From assembly GCA_021646465.1 (NCBI GenBank), contig SOET01000008.1:40701-104700 (forward strand): DNA of 64,000 bases, written 5' to 3'. The notes beneath the pieces were generated by a model, which saw only the letters and a program-made list of their open reading frames with translations, made no database searches and was not told the DNA's origin. The DNA is from Candidatus Kuenenia hertensis. Lineage in GTDB: Bacteria; Planctomycetota; Brocadiia; Brocadiales; Brocadiaceae. Below, one piece after another: positions 18,555 to 27,229 of the stretch. The number at the start of each line of letters is the position of its first letter. Position 1 is the first letter of the stretch. Position numbers and translations under genes: made by a program.

Positions 18555-18736
18555 TACGTCAAGACTCCTATTTTTTATTTCATCGTATTTACATTAACAC
18601 AGACGGCGGCTTACCTGCTAAACAATTTGACAACTATGTATGCCAATAAAATAAATAGAAAAGGCTTTTACCCTGTATAATGGCAGATATACTTTAATCC
18701 CCTATTTTATAGAGAAAATATTAACGTAAAGTTTAT

Positions 18737-19549
18737 TTATAAGAGGCCAAATCGTTCAATCTCTTTCCAAAATCTATTATCTTTTGTAAATCTTAATTCA
18801 TATATCGGTACACGTGCACAAACGGCACTAAGAAATCGTAATTTTATGGCGTAGAAATCTTTCAATCTTAAATTTTCAGAGAGATTTACATAAAGAATAT
18901 TATCCATAATCCTCTCTGCTATTTCAGAGCCACCTAATTTCCTTAAAGAATTTTTCTTATCCTTAACGAGAAGAAAAATTGAAGAAAGGGGTATTAATTT
19001 ATCATTCAATTCCGCCAGGCCAGTATGAATCGGGACCTGAGATATATAAAATTCAGCATTTTCCTCAGTAACCATAATCGAGTCGTCTGAAAGAAGTTCT
19101 GCTTCATCAAGAGATAATTTTGATACAGTGGTCTTTCCCGCGCCAGATTTCCCGGCAAAGATAAAGCCTTTTTGCTTCCTTTGTAAACCTGCCGCATGAA
19201 TCATAAAACTATTGTTATTCCCATTATTTTGTTCATAGCGATAAAACATGCCATATAAAAAGCCCATAATACGTATGCCGCTTGAAATATTATTGTTTTT
19301 TGGAAAAAGAACCATGCCTCCGTTATTGCTCATTTTCCTGAATAACCATTTTTCTCCTTTAAAATGCAGTACCTCCCAATCTTTTCCTTCATTCCCATTA
19401 CCTTGATAGCCAAGTTCAAATATATAATCAGGATTCTTTGATGTGTGAGAAAGATAAACTGGGCCTTCTATTCCTTTTTCCAAATTATTATCTAAAAAAG
19501 AAACAGAAAAGCATTTTTTCCCAAACATTAGATTTAGATTTTTATTCAT
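18737..19549 (-). CDS. HPr kinase/ScmC-like P-loop protein
   Basis: The 270-aa protein is homologous over its length to the C-terminal extension of the CapD-like protein at 24265. It contains FMIHAAGL, Walker A AGKSGAGKTT (132-141), ELLSDDSIMV (about 151-160) and the closing VPIYELRFTKDNRFW. These features place it with HPr kinase-like proteins found in RiPP and glycan cassettes, where they probably phosphorylate something other than HPr. It could act on the precursor peptide, on a sugar intermediate, or as an energy-coupled chaperone; none is shown here. It sits 43 bp downstream of glmS and upstream of radical SAM enzyme 1. Confidence 0.75.
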   Translation of the reverse strand: MNKNLNLMFGKKCFSVSFLDNNLEKGIEGPVYLSHTSKNPDYIFELGYQGNGNEGKDWEVLHFKGEKWLFRKMSNNGGMVLFPKNNNISSGIRIMGFLYGMFYRYEQNNGNNNSFMIHAAGLQRKQKGFIFAGKSGAGKTTVSKLSLDEAELLSDDSIMVTEENAEFYISQVPIHTGLAELNDKLIPLSSIFLLVKDKKNSLRKLGGSEIAERIMDNILYVNLSENLRLKDFYAIKLRFLSAVCARVPIYELRFTKDNRFWKEIERFGLL

Positions 19550-19592
19550 AATATATTTTGAATTTTCAAAAGCTTCAACTTATTTACATGTA

Positions 19593-21419
19593 CTATTCTA
19601 CAGTAACACTCTTTGCCAGATTTCTTGGTTTGTCAACATTGCATCCCCGCATAACTGCTATGTGATATGCCAGTAATTGGAGTGGAATAACAGAAAGCAA
19701 TGGGGTTAAAACATTTAACGTTTCAGGTATATAAAACACATGATCGACTTTTTCTTTAATCAGTTCATCGCCTTCTGTAGCGATCGCAATAACTTTCCCT
19801 TTCCTGGATTTTACTTCTTCAATATTGTTTACAATTTTTCCATAGGTGGAATCTTTTATAGCGATAACTATTACCGGCATGTTTTTATCTATTAGTGCAA
19901 TGGGGCCATGTTTCATCTCCGCTGCCGGGTATCCCTCGGCATGAATATATGATATTTCTTTCAGTTTTAAAGCCCCTTCGAGCGCGACTGGATAATTATA
20001 CCCACGTCCCAAATACAGTGCATGATCTTTATCTTTGTAAATTTCTGCGATATTCCGTATTTCATCTTCTTTATCAAGTATTATCTGAATCTTGTCAGGT
20101 ATAGATTTAATCTTGTTTATCATTTCCATAAGGCGGGGATGTTTCCTCTCTTTTAATAAGAGCATATGAAGTGCAAATAGATAGAGAGCAGCAACCTGTG
20201 CGGTAAAAGCTTTTGTAGAGGCAACTCCTATTTCAGGACCAATATGGAGGTAAATACCAGCGTCAGCTTCTCTGGCGATGCTGCTTCCAACAACATTGCA
20301 AAGCGAGACTACTCCTGACCCTTTGCTTTTCGCTTCCCTCATGGCTGCCAGGGTATCAGCAGTCTCTCCTGACTGGCTGATCGCCATTACAAGTGTATCT
20401 TTCTCTAATACAGGATTGCGATATCGAAACTCAGAGGCATACTCAACTTCAACCGGTATCCTTACAAGTTCTTCCAACATGTATTCCCCTACCAGTCCTG
20501 CATGCCAGGATGTACCGCATGCAACGATCACAATGCGTTTCACAGCAAGAAGATCTTTTTCGCAATTGGTCAGCCCGCCCAGTTTTATCGAACCCTTATC
20601 GCCATCTATCCTTCCTCTCATAAGCTTCTGAAGCGCCTGCGGTTGTTCATGAATCTCCTTTAACATAAAATGTTGAAAACCTGCCTTTTCGATCATATCT
20701 ATATTCCATATAATTTCTTCGACTGTTTTGTATGTGGGGATATTTTCAATGGTTTTTATTTCGTAGTTGTCTTGAGTAACAATCGCAATCTCATGGTTGT
20801 CCAGATAAATAACATTTCTCGTATGCTCCAACAAAGCCGAGACATCGGACGTAATAAAGTATTCCCGATTTCCTATTCCGATAATTAATGGGGATTCCTT
20901 TCTCGCTGCCACTATTTTACCAGGATCTTTTGTAGAAATAACCGCGATGCCATACGTTCCCTCGATCATTTTGACAGCATTCATTACGGCTTCTTCGATG
21001 CAATCAATAAAATTTTCTTCTATTAAATGCACTAATACCTCTGTATCTGTTTGACTTTTGAATATATGACCTTTTTCCGTTAAATAGGTGGTTAAATAGT
21101 CATAATTTTCAATAATACCATTGTGCACAATGGCGATTTCACCGTGACAATCCACATGAGGGTGAGCGTTTTCAACCGTCGGGGCGCCATGGGTTGCCCA
21201 CCTGCTATGAACAATACCCATATTTGCATTGATGGTATTTCCATTGCATTTCTTTTCCAGCTCTTTAACCTCTCCCACTGTTTTCTCATATCGCAATATT
21301 CCTTTTTCTATAAATGCAATACCTGAAGAATCATACCCTCGATATTCAAGCCGTTTAATACCATTCAAAAGCACGTCTTTTGCATCTTTATTTCCAATAT
21401 ATCCTACAATTCCACACAT
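19593..21419 (-). CDS. glmS: glutamine-fructose-6-phosphate aminotransferase (isomerising)
   Basis: Full-length GlmS (608 aa). MCGIVGYIG gives the N-terminal nucleophile Cys2 of the glutaminase domain. The SIS domains hold ACGTSWHAG, AISQSGETADTLAAM and ASTKAFTAQ, and the chain ends in the canonical DKPRNLAKSVTVE. The enzyme makes glucosamine-6-phosphate, the precursor of UDP-GlcNAc used by the WbpA-like dehydrogenase and the CapD-like dehydratase in the same window. It lies between the two radical SAM modules. I looked for a glmS ribozyme in the 66-bp leader; there is too little room and no resemblance. Confidence 0.97.
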   Translation of the reverse strand: MCGIVGYIGNKDAKDVLLNGIKRLEYRGYDSSGIAFIEKGILRYEKTVGEVKELEKKCNGNTINANMGIVHSRWATHGAPTVENAHPHVDCHGEIAIVHNGIIENYDYLTTYLTEKGHIFKSQTDTEVLVHLIEENFIDCIEEAVMNAVKMIEGTYGIAVISTKDPGKIVAARKESPLIIGIGNREYFITSDVSALLEHTRNVIYLDNHEIAIVTQDNYEIKTIENIPTYKTVEEIIWNIDMIEKAGFQHFMLKEIHEQPQALQKLMRGRIDGDKGSIKLGGLTNCEKDLLAVKRIVIVACGTSWHAGLVGEYMLEELVRIPVEVEYASEFRYRNPVLEKDTLVMAISQSGETADTLAAMREAKSKGSGVVSLCNVVGSSIAREADAGIYLHIGPEIGVASTKAFTAQVAALYLFALHMLLLKERKHPRLMEMINKIKSIPDKIQIILDKEDEIRNIAEIYKDKDHALYLGRGYNYPVALEGALKLKEISYIHAEGYPAAEMKHGPIALIDKNMPVIVIAIKDSTYGKIVNNIEEVKSRKGKVIAIATEGDELIKEKVDHVFYIPETLNVLTPLLSVIPLQLLAYHIAVMRGCNVDKPRNLAKSVTVE

Positions 21420-21485
21420 ATAGTTATTCCTATTTACAAGATGTTATGTTTGGGGTTCACTGTAAATTAGTCATCGGTCATCCAA

Positions 21486-22301
21486 TTAATATTGTGTCAA
21501 TGTTCCGTCAATTTTTGCCTTGCGTACTGCATATCCAAACGCGCAAACACTGCCAGGCAGCATGATTATTGAAAAAACGATTAATACTATTATGTTTTGC
21601 GATAACGCACCGAATGAGTATCCTTTTAATAAAGCCAGCCTCATACCCTCCAGGGCATGTGTAACCGGCAGAAAATACGAAGCTTTTTGAAGCCAGCCGG
21701 GAAGTATTGAAATCGGGTAATATACCCCTCCCAATACACCAAAAGTACTTGATATTACCCAGCTTATAGGGTCTCCCTTTTTGAGTACCATAACAAAACT
21801 GGCAGAGAGTATCCCCAGGCTGCTAAAAGCGATAATTGTGAGAAGAAATATTAAAAAGGCTGCAAGCAAATTCGCATTGCCTATATCAAGACCAAACAAA
21901 AAAACGCCCAGAAGTAAATATAAAGCAACCTTTATCGAAGTAAAAACAAAACTGTACAATGATGAAGAAATGATAATCGTGGTAATTCCTGTATGTGTTA
22001 CAAGCATAGCCTCTAACGTACCAAGCATCTGTCCTTCACGAATTGTTTGGGAAAGAGTATTCATTGCAACGCCCAAATAACTGCTTAACGCAACACCAAT
22101 AATAACAAACGCAAAATAGTTTCCTCCATATGTCTGGAGATGGGGCAATGCTACCCCTCCAAGTAATTCAGAAAGAAAGAAAAATGTTACTACTGATATA
22201 AATATGCCTGTGAATTGCATAACAAAAGAAATTTTATAACTAGACTGATTTAAAAAATCTCTGCAAATAAAGGCATAAGGTTTTTCAAAGTATTTAAACA
22301 T
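21486..22301 (-). CDS. ABC-2 type transporter permease
   Basis: A 271-aa protein with about six membrane spans and the ABC-2 features TIREGQMLGTLEAMLV and YYPISILPGWLQKASYFLPVTHALEGMR. ABC-2 permeases export glycans, drugs or peptides together with an ATPase. No ATPase gene adjoins it. It follows precursor peptide 2 (307 bp away, with a MITE between), so export of the modified peptide is a possible role; a glycan or glycolipid substrate cannot be excluded. The ATPase at 60415 has its own two permeases, so the partner is probably outside the window. Confidence 0.88.
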   Translation of the reverse strand: MFKYFEKPYAFICRDFLNQSSYKISFVMQFTGIFISVVTFFFLSELLGGVALPHLQTYGGNYFAFVIIGVALSSYLGVAMNTLSQTIREGQMLGTLEAMLVTHTGITTIIISSSLYSFVFTSIKVALYLLLGVFLFGLDIGNANLLAAFLIFLLTIIAFSSLGILSASFVMVLKKGDPISWVISSTFGVLGGVYYPISILPGWLQKASYFLPVTHALEGMRLALLKGYSFGALSQNIIVLIVFSIIMLPGSVCAFGYAVRKAKIDGTLTQY

Positions 22302-22408
22302 TGATATTTGATTCCAGTACTTGTTTAGATAATTGCTATGTTATCACTTGTTGGCATAAAGGCTTTTGTCCGCTTTTATTTAAAAAAGGAAACATGCATC
22401 TCTAACCA

Positions 22409-22574
22409 CTATTGTCCGGTTAGGAATTTGCGCATACCGGTTTTTGTCATACCCGAATGCTTTTATCGGGTATCCAGAGGTTTGTTTATTATGGATTCCC
22501 GCTAAAAACATGCGGGAATGACAGATTTAAAACAAGGAAATAAAACATGCAAATTCCTAACTGGACATATGGTG
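22409..22574. mobile_element. MITE-like element, family C, with flanking direct repeat
   Basis: Arms GTCCGGTTAGGAATTTGC (22414-22431) and GCAAATTCCTAACTGGAC (22549-22566) differ at one position. The same 11 bases, ATCTCTAACCA, lie directly outside both ends (22398-22408 and 22575-22585), which looks like a target-site duplication. The centre holds a hairpin around ggattcccgctaaaaacatg. No coding capacity. Confidence 0.8.
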
Positions 22575-22608
22575 ATCTCTAACCATCTTTCTGATGTACG
22601 TCTAATTA

Positions 22609-22797
22609 TTAACCGTTTCTCGGTGGAAACAAAATACTTGTTAATGTGAGACCTATGCCACCACTACCTTTTTGTGGAGACCCTGCCCCACATCCTTCAG
22701 GCCCGCATAACGCCAAGGCCTGTAAATTCGCTTGTTCAGATGAAATTTCTGGTTTACGGTATACTCGCTTTACTAATTTATTTTTTTCTAACTTCAT
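22609..22797 (-). CDS. candidate RiPP precursor peptide 2
   Basis: A 62-aa peptide with AAAGGAG six bases before the ATG. Residues 10-31 (KRVYRKPEISSEQANLQALA, then LC) form a leader that matches precursor 1 at Y-x-KP-x-I-x-S-x-Q and the hydrophobic-Cys ending. The core is Gly/Pro-rich with Cys31 and Cys36 and ends ILFPPRNG. It lies 40 bp downstream of radical SAM enzyme 2 and shares that operon with the PqqD-like gene. Leader conserved and core divergent is what one expects of paralogous precursors. The modification is unknown. Confidence 0.72.
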   Translation of the reverse strand: MKLEKNKLVKRVYRKPEISSEQANLQALALCGPEGCGAGSPQKGSGGIGLTLTSILFPPRNG

Positions 22798-22837
22798 ATT
22801 CTGCTCCTTTCTTAATTATGAACCTTCTCTACAAGAA

Positions 22838-23884
22838 TTATTTCTGGCAATTAACTTTAGACGATTTTGCCATTTCTTTTTTCATTTCACAATGTGTATC
22901 AGAAGGGGAAAATGGGTCCCCGTTATCAAGTGCATTTATGCCAAAACAGGGTGTGCACCATGATGAACATTCACAGGTGACACATTCATTAAAATCTGAA
23001 AAGCTTGCTTTCCTCATTTTTTGCAACATCAAATTCGGTTTTTTCTCCCACAATTCTTTAAAATCAAACTCAAGCAAACTGCCCAATTTTATTGGAATTA
23101 CCGGACATGGTTTTAAAAAACCATCTGCAGTTATAGAACAGAATATATTGCCGGCATAACAACTAAATTTTTCATTTTTAACCAAAGACATTCCATGAGA
23201 ACTTGCAATGTATTCTTTCATCTGCGGTAACCATTGCGACCTTGAATTGTTGATTTGATTCTCATCAACGGAATATTGATAGGTATCTTTCGAGCCATCC
23301 AACCGTGGAATAATCATTGGACTTGCAATAAAACCAAATTTCGAGTCTTCAGCAAACTTAACAATCGCTGAATATTCGCTGTCATTTTGCTTCAAAAGTG
23401 GCATCTTTAGCGTTACATTAATTCCTTCTTCTTTTAAAATATTCACCCCAATCATTGTTCTTTTGTGAGATCCCTTTACACCTGTAATAGAATCATGAAT
23501 CCCTTCATCCATGGAAAACAAAGTTACTTCTATTCTCCAGACATTAAGTTCTTTTAGTTTTTTTGCATGGTATGAATCTATAAAAGTCGCATTTGAAAGA
23601 ATAATTACGAAGAAATTCTTTCTCATCATCCTGATGATTTCCAAAATATCACTTCTGTAAAAAGGTTCTCCTCCTGTAATCACTATATATAATGTCCCTG
23701 CTTCTTTCATCTGAAGAGCTATTTTTTCCAATTGCGGCAATGATAATCCATTTGCTATTTCGTTTCTTGTATAGCAATGTATACACGAGAGATTGCATCC
23801 ATACGTAACCTCCCAATGGACCATTACCGGAACATTTTTTCGGTAATATTTTTTAATCAATCTTTCACTTATACCTAATCTCAT
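22838..23884 (-). CDS. radical SAM/SPASM peptide-modifying enzyme 2
   Basis: A 348-aa paralogue of the enzyme at 17502. It shows CNLSCIHC (C30, C34, C37), GGEPFYRSDI, the strongly conserved DSITGVKGSHKRT, and a SPASM part with CYAGNIFCSITADGFLKPC and CVTCECSSWCTPC. It sits between the PqqD-like gene (71 bp upstream) and precursor 2 (40 bp downstream), the classic order carrier, maturase, peptide. Its probable action is a radical-based cross-link or other change on Cys31-62 of precursor 2. Start ATG at 23884 has a weak ribosome binding site. Confidence 0.9.
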   Translation of the reverse strand: MRLGISERLIKKYYRKNVPVMVHWEVTYGCNLSCIHCYTRNEIANGLSLPQLEKIALQMKEAGTLYIVITGGEPFYRSDILEIIRMMRKNFFVIILSNATFIDSYHAKKLKELNVWRIEVTLFSMDEGIHDSITGVKGSHKRTMIGVNILKEEGINVTLKMPLLKQNDSEYSAIVKFAEDSKFGFIASPMIIPRLDGSKDTYQYSVDENQINNSRSQWLPQMKEYIASSHGMSLVKNEKFSCYAGNIFCSITADGFLKPCPVIPIKLGSLLEFDFKELWEKKPNLMLQKMRKASFSDFNECVTCECSSWCTPCFGINALDNGDPFSPSDTHCEMKKEMAKSSKVNCQK

Positions 23885-23955
23885 ATCACTTTTTTATAGC
23901 TTTCATCCTATAACTGCAGAATAATATAATTCCCATAGAAATTATTTTCTGATGC

Positions 23956-24249
23956 TCACGTTTTTGAGAGGATTTCCTCTTTATAGATGATTAAATTTTT
24001 ATCGGACATTTTTTTCAAAAATTCCGACACATCGATTAAGGCATTTTTAAAGTCTATGTCATACTCATCACATATCCTGCCTATAATTTGTTCAATATTC
24101 AATGTACCATCACACAAATTCCATATATCCGCTCCTATATCATTTAACTGATGCAACCATTGACCTTCCTCGGAAAAAATGATCATGTCTTCATCTATCT
24201 TCCTGAAAATACAGTTCTGTTCATTACGACAAGGAAGCTTATTTTCCAT
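23956..24249 (-). CDS. PqqD-like peptide carrier (RiPP recognition element)
   Basis: The 97-aa protein matches PqqD-family proteins: three N-terminal strands (FRKIDEDMIIFSEEGQWLHQ) followed by helices beginning LNDIGADIWNLCDGTLNIEQI. Such proteins bind the leader peptide and present it to the radical SAM enzyme. GAGGAG precedes the ATG. It is the only such protein in the window, so it may recognise both precursors, which share a leader motif. It directly follows the CapD/HPr-kinase fusion gene (15 bp). Confidence 0.85.
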   Translation of the reverse strand: MENKLPCRNEQNCIFRKIDEDMIIFSEEGQWLHQLNDIGADIWNLCDGTLNIEQIIGRICDEYDIDFKNALIDVSEFLKKMSDKNLIIYKEEILSKT

Positions 24250-24264
24250 CTTGTGACTCCTCTC

Positions 24265-27093
24265 TTAATAACTATATATTTTTTCCTGTTTAAAATGATC
24301 TAATGCTGAAATATTCTTCAAAAAAGAATTATCGTTTGTAAATCTCATTTCATATATTGGTACATCACTAACTATCTCACTTATCATTCGTAATTTTTCT
24401 GAAAATATGTATTTCTCATTAATATTATTTGAATCATTCGAAAAATATATATTTTTAAAGAGGGTAATAACTAATTTTTTCATTTCCGGTTTTTCTAACG
24501 AAGTACTTTTGTCTTGCTTCAATAGAAAAACAGCATTCAAAGGTACCACTTTGTTATTTAGTTTTGTTAGCTCCGTTTTTGCGGGAAATTGGGAAATAAA
24601 ATATTTGCCCTCAACATTTGTAATAATAACAAGCTCATCCGAAATAATTTCCGCCTGATTTGCAAAAAGGTTCGCAACGGTAGTTTTGCCGGCGCCGGAC
24701 TCCCCTACAAATAGAAATCCTTTTTTGTTTATCACCAATCCAGCAGCATGTACAATAAAATCATTTACACTATTTCCATTATTTTTCACGTTATTATAAA
24801 ACTCTTCGTATATACACCGGCAGATATACTCCAGGATGACTGGTTTTCCTTCATGAGAGAAAAAGATTCTTTTTTCCGTTTCCGCAGAGGCTTTACAGTA
24901 AATTTTATTTTGCCTGAAATGAATTGTCTCCCAATCACGATATAATCTGTTTTCCTCTGCGAAGCCAATAATAAATCTGTAATGCTGCTGATCCTTGATA
25001 TCAGAGAAGTTGAAATATTTTTTTGCTGCATCTTCCAGTTCTTCATCCAAAAATGAAAAGCCCATTCTTTTTTTCCCAAGATTTAACGTCATACTTCCAT
25101 TATTATTATTCGACGATCTTTGCAGCCTCCTCCTCTCAAAATGCTGTATATATTTTTTCAGCATATCTCTAATGTCTTCATAATGATCCATCGTTGATAA
25201 ATTCTGCAGAAGTATTTTACAGTCTTTAAGAATATTATTTATTTCATGCAAGGAGAACCTGCCGCTATTCTTAGCAAAATATATCTTTTTGTGTACGCTT
25301 GCCGTAGTACCTTCTTCTGCAGTAAGTATTTCCTCGTAAAGCTTTTCACCTGGCCGTAAACCAGTAATTTTTATATCTATATCCAGATAGGGTCTCAAAC
25401 CATGAATCTTTATCAAGTCTTCCGCTAACGTTAAAAGTTTTACCGGTTCACCCATGTCCAGAACAAGAATATCGCCCCCTTTTCCCAGGATCGCAGCCTG
25501 AAGGACCAGTGACACTGCCTCGGGGATTGTCATAAAATATCGGGTTACTTCCTTGTGTGTTACCGTAAGAGGACCACCCTCCTTTAACTGTTGCAAAAAC
25601 AATGGCAAAACACTTCCGCGGCTTCCTAAAACATTTCCAAATCTTACCGATAAAAACTCTGTATTTGACGTACTATCAAAAGCCATGCAAATATATTCCG
25701 CCATTCTCTTTGTTGCGCCCATAATGCTGGTCGGCCTTACCGCCTTATCCGTAGAAATTAAAATAAATTTTTCAACGTTGTTCTCCACAGATGCCTTTGC
25801 AACTTCGTATGTTCCGAACATATTCACTTTCACCGCCTCTTTTGCGTTATATTCCATCATGGGCACATGTTTATAGGCGGCGGCATGGAAGACAATCTGC
25901 GGTTTCATATTTTCTAAAACCCTGGTAACGGATTCTTCATCCCTTATATCCCCGGTAATAAAGAGTACTCTTTGCATCATTTGCGAATTAATGCGCTGGT
26001 TATGAAGCAAATGCGGAAATCTCTTTTCCAATTGAAGCTTCATGTAATGCAACTCTGTTTCGTCAATATCAAAGAGTATTACTCTTTCAGGATGAAATGA
26101 ACATACTTGCATTGCGATCTCCGAACCGATAGATCCTCCGGCGCCGGTAATAAGTACCACCTTGTTGTGTATAAACTCTTCAATCCCTTTCTGGTCAATC
26201 TCTACCGCCTGCCTGCCTAAAAGATCTTCAATACTGATATTCTCAAGATTATGAACATTTATTGAAGGTTCCCGGTCATCATAGATCCTGGGAATTATCT
26301 TTATTTCCACGTTATGTTTTTTTGCAATATCATAAAATATTCTTAGGGCTTTGTAGTTTAATGACGGGATAGCAACAACCATTGCTTCCACTTTATTTTT
26401 TTTTATGACATCTTCCAATTTATCCGTGGTGCCAAGCACAGGGATACCATGTACACTCTTTCCCACTTTGTTAACATCATCATCAAACAATCCTACAGGA
26501 CAATAATCTTCATAGCCCCCTTCCTTCAGGTCTCTGAGAATCATGCTCCCAGTGTTTCCGGCGCCGATGATAATTGTTCTCTTTCCATATTTTGCAGTAA
26601 TTCTTCCGTAAATGTATTTTAAAAATACCCTTTTTGAAATTCGTGATACGCAAAATAATACAAGAGAAATCAGGCTATCAACAAAAATGATACTCCTCGG
26701 AAAACCATGAACGGGAAATAACGAGTAAATACCGGAAGAATTTATGATGTTATCTGGCAGGTAGGAATTCCAGACTATCGCCCCAAGAACGATTAGTGCT
26801 GCAATTTGTGACAATGTAATATAGAGGAAATCAGAGATACTTACGTATTGCCAGGTAATTTTGTATATTTTAAAAAAGACAAACATGCTGATTTTGACGC
26901 ATAAAAAAAGGGGCAACGATCTTAAAACCATCAATGTGTACTGTGGGGACAACACAAAATCAAAGCGAAGAAGAAAAGATGCATATAGTGAAAAAGAAAT
27001 AATAAATATGTCCCATACGCAAAAAAATGCCGTACGTTTAAAATAGGTGGGGTAAAATAATTTGTTTACAAACTTTTTCTCTGTTATCGCCAA
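24265..27093 (-). CDS. membrane nucleotide-sugar dehydratase (CapD/PglF-like) fused to an HPr kinase-like domain
   Basis: A 942-aa fusion. Residues 1-160 hold four membrane spans. A Rossmann fold of the CoA_binding_3 type follows (TIIIGAGNTGSM). The UDP-sugar 4,6-dehydratase domain has TGAGGSIGSE (316-325), AAAYKHVPMME (404-414) and STDKAVRPTSIMGATK (447-462), with Met in place of the usual Tyr as in PglF/FlaA1. From about 666 the chain becomes a copy of the HPr-kinase-like protein at 18737, with VHAAGL, Walker A GESGAGKTT (797-805) and VPIYEMRFTNDNSF. The join is a low-complexity NNNNGSM coded by an AAT repeat, so two adjacent genes probably merged. The likely start is TTG at 27093 with AAGGA before it. 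Dehydratase function is well supported; what the kinase part does is unknown. Confidence 0.88.
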   Translation of the reverse strand: MAITEKKFVNKLFYPTYFKRTAFFCVWDIFIISFSLYASFLLRFDFVLSPQYTLMVLRSLPLFLCVKISMFVFFKIYKITWQYVSISDFLYITLSQIAALIVLGAIVWNSYLPDNIINSSGIYSLFPVHGFPRSIIFVDSLISLVLFCVSRISKRVFLKYIYGRITAKYGKRTIIIGAGNTGSMILRDLKEGGYEDYCPVGLFDDDVNKVGKSVHGIPVLGTTDKLEDVIKKNKVEAMVVAIPSLNYKALRIFYDIAKKHNVEIKIIPRIYDDREPSINVHNLENISIEDLLGRQAVEIDQKGIEEFIHNKVVLITGAGGSIGSEIAMQVCSFHPERVILFDIDETELHYMKLQLEKRFPHLLHNQRINSQMMQRVLFITGDIRDEESVTRVLENMKPQIVFHAAAYKHVPMMEYNAKEAVKVNMFGTYEVAKASVENNVEKFILISTDKAVRPTSIMGATKRMAEYICMAFDSTSNTEFLSVRFGNVLGSRGSVLPLFLQQLKEGGPLTVTHKEVTRYFMTIPEAVSLVLQAAILGKGGDILVLDMGEPVKLLTLAEDLIKIHGLRPYLDIDIKITGLRPGEKLYEEILTAEEGTTASVHKKIYFAKNSGRFSLHEINNILKDCKILLQNLSTMDHYEDIRDMLKKYIQHFERRRLQRSSNNNNGSMTLNLGKKRMGFSFLDEELEDAAKKYFNFSDIKDQQHYRFIIGFAEENRLYRDWETIHFRQNKIYCKASAETEKRIFFSHEGKPVILEYICRCIYEEFYNNVKNNGNSVNDFIVHAAGLVINKKGFLFVGESGAGKTTVANLFANQAEIISDELVIITNVEGKYFISQFPAKTELTKLNNKVVPLNAVFLLKQDKSTSLEKPEMKKLVITLFKNIYFSNDSNNINEKYIFSEKLRMISEIVSDVPIYEMRFTNDNSFLKNISALDHFKQEKIYSY

Positions 27094-27229
27094 TGTTATT
27101 ATCCTTTTTAATCGTTAGCAGATAATTTTTTCAATTAACGTTTGCCAGCCAGTTATTTATATAGTCTTTATTAAAACAACCAAATTTTACGTTACAATTT
27201 TCCAAAGCGTAAAAAAGATTAATTTAATG

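Noticed and set aside
21420..21485. A glmS ribozyme or riboswitch before glmS
   Set aside because: Only 66 bp separate the genes and no conserved ribozyme core is visible.
17257..22797. A lasso peptide system
   Set aside because: No asparagine-synthetase-like lasso cyclase or transglutaminase-like protease is present; the radical SAM/SPASM enzymes point to another RiPP class.
27094..27229. A sigma-54 promoter before the CapD-kinase fusion
   Set aside because: TGGCAAACGTTAATTGA has a GG but its second element is two bases out of place and lacks GC.
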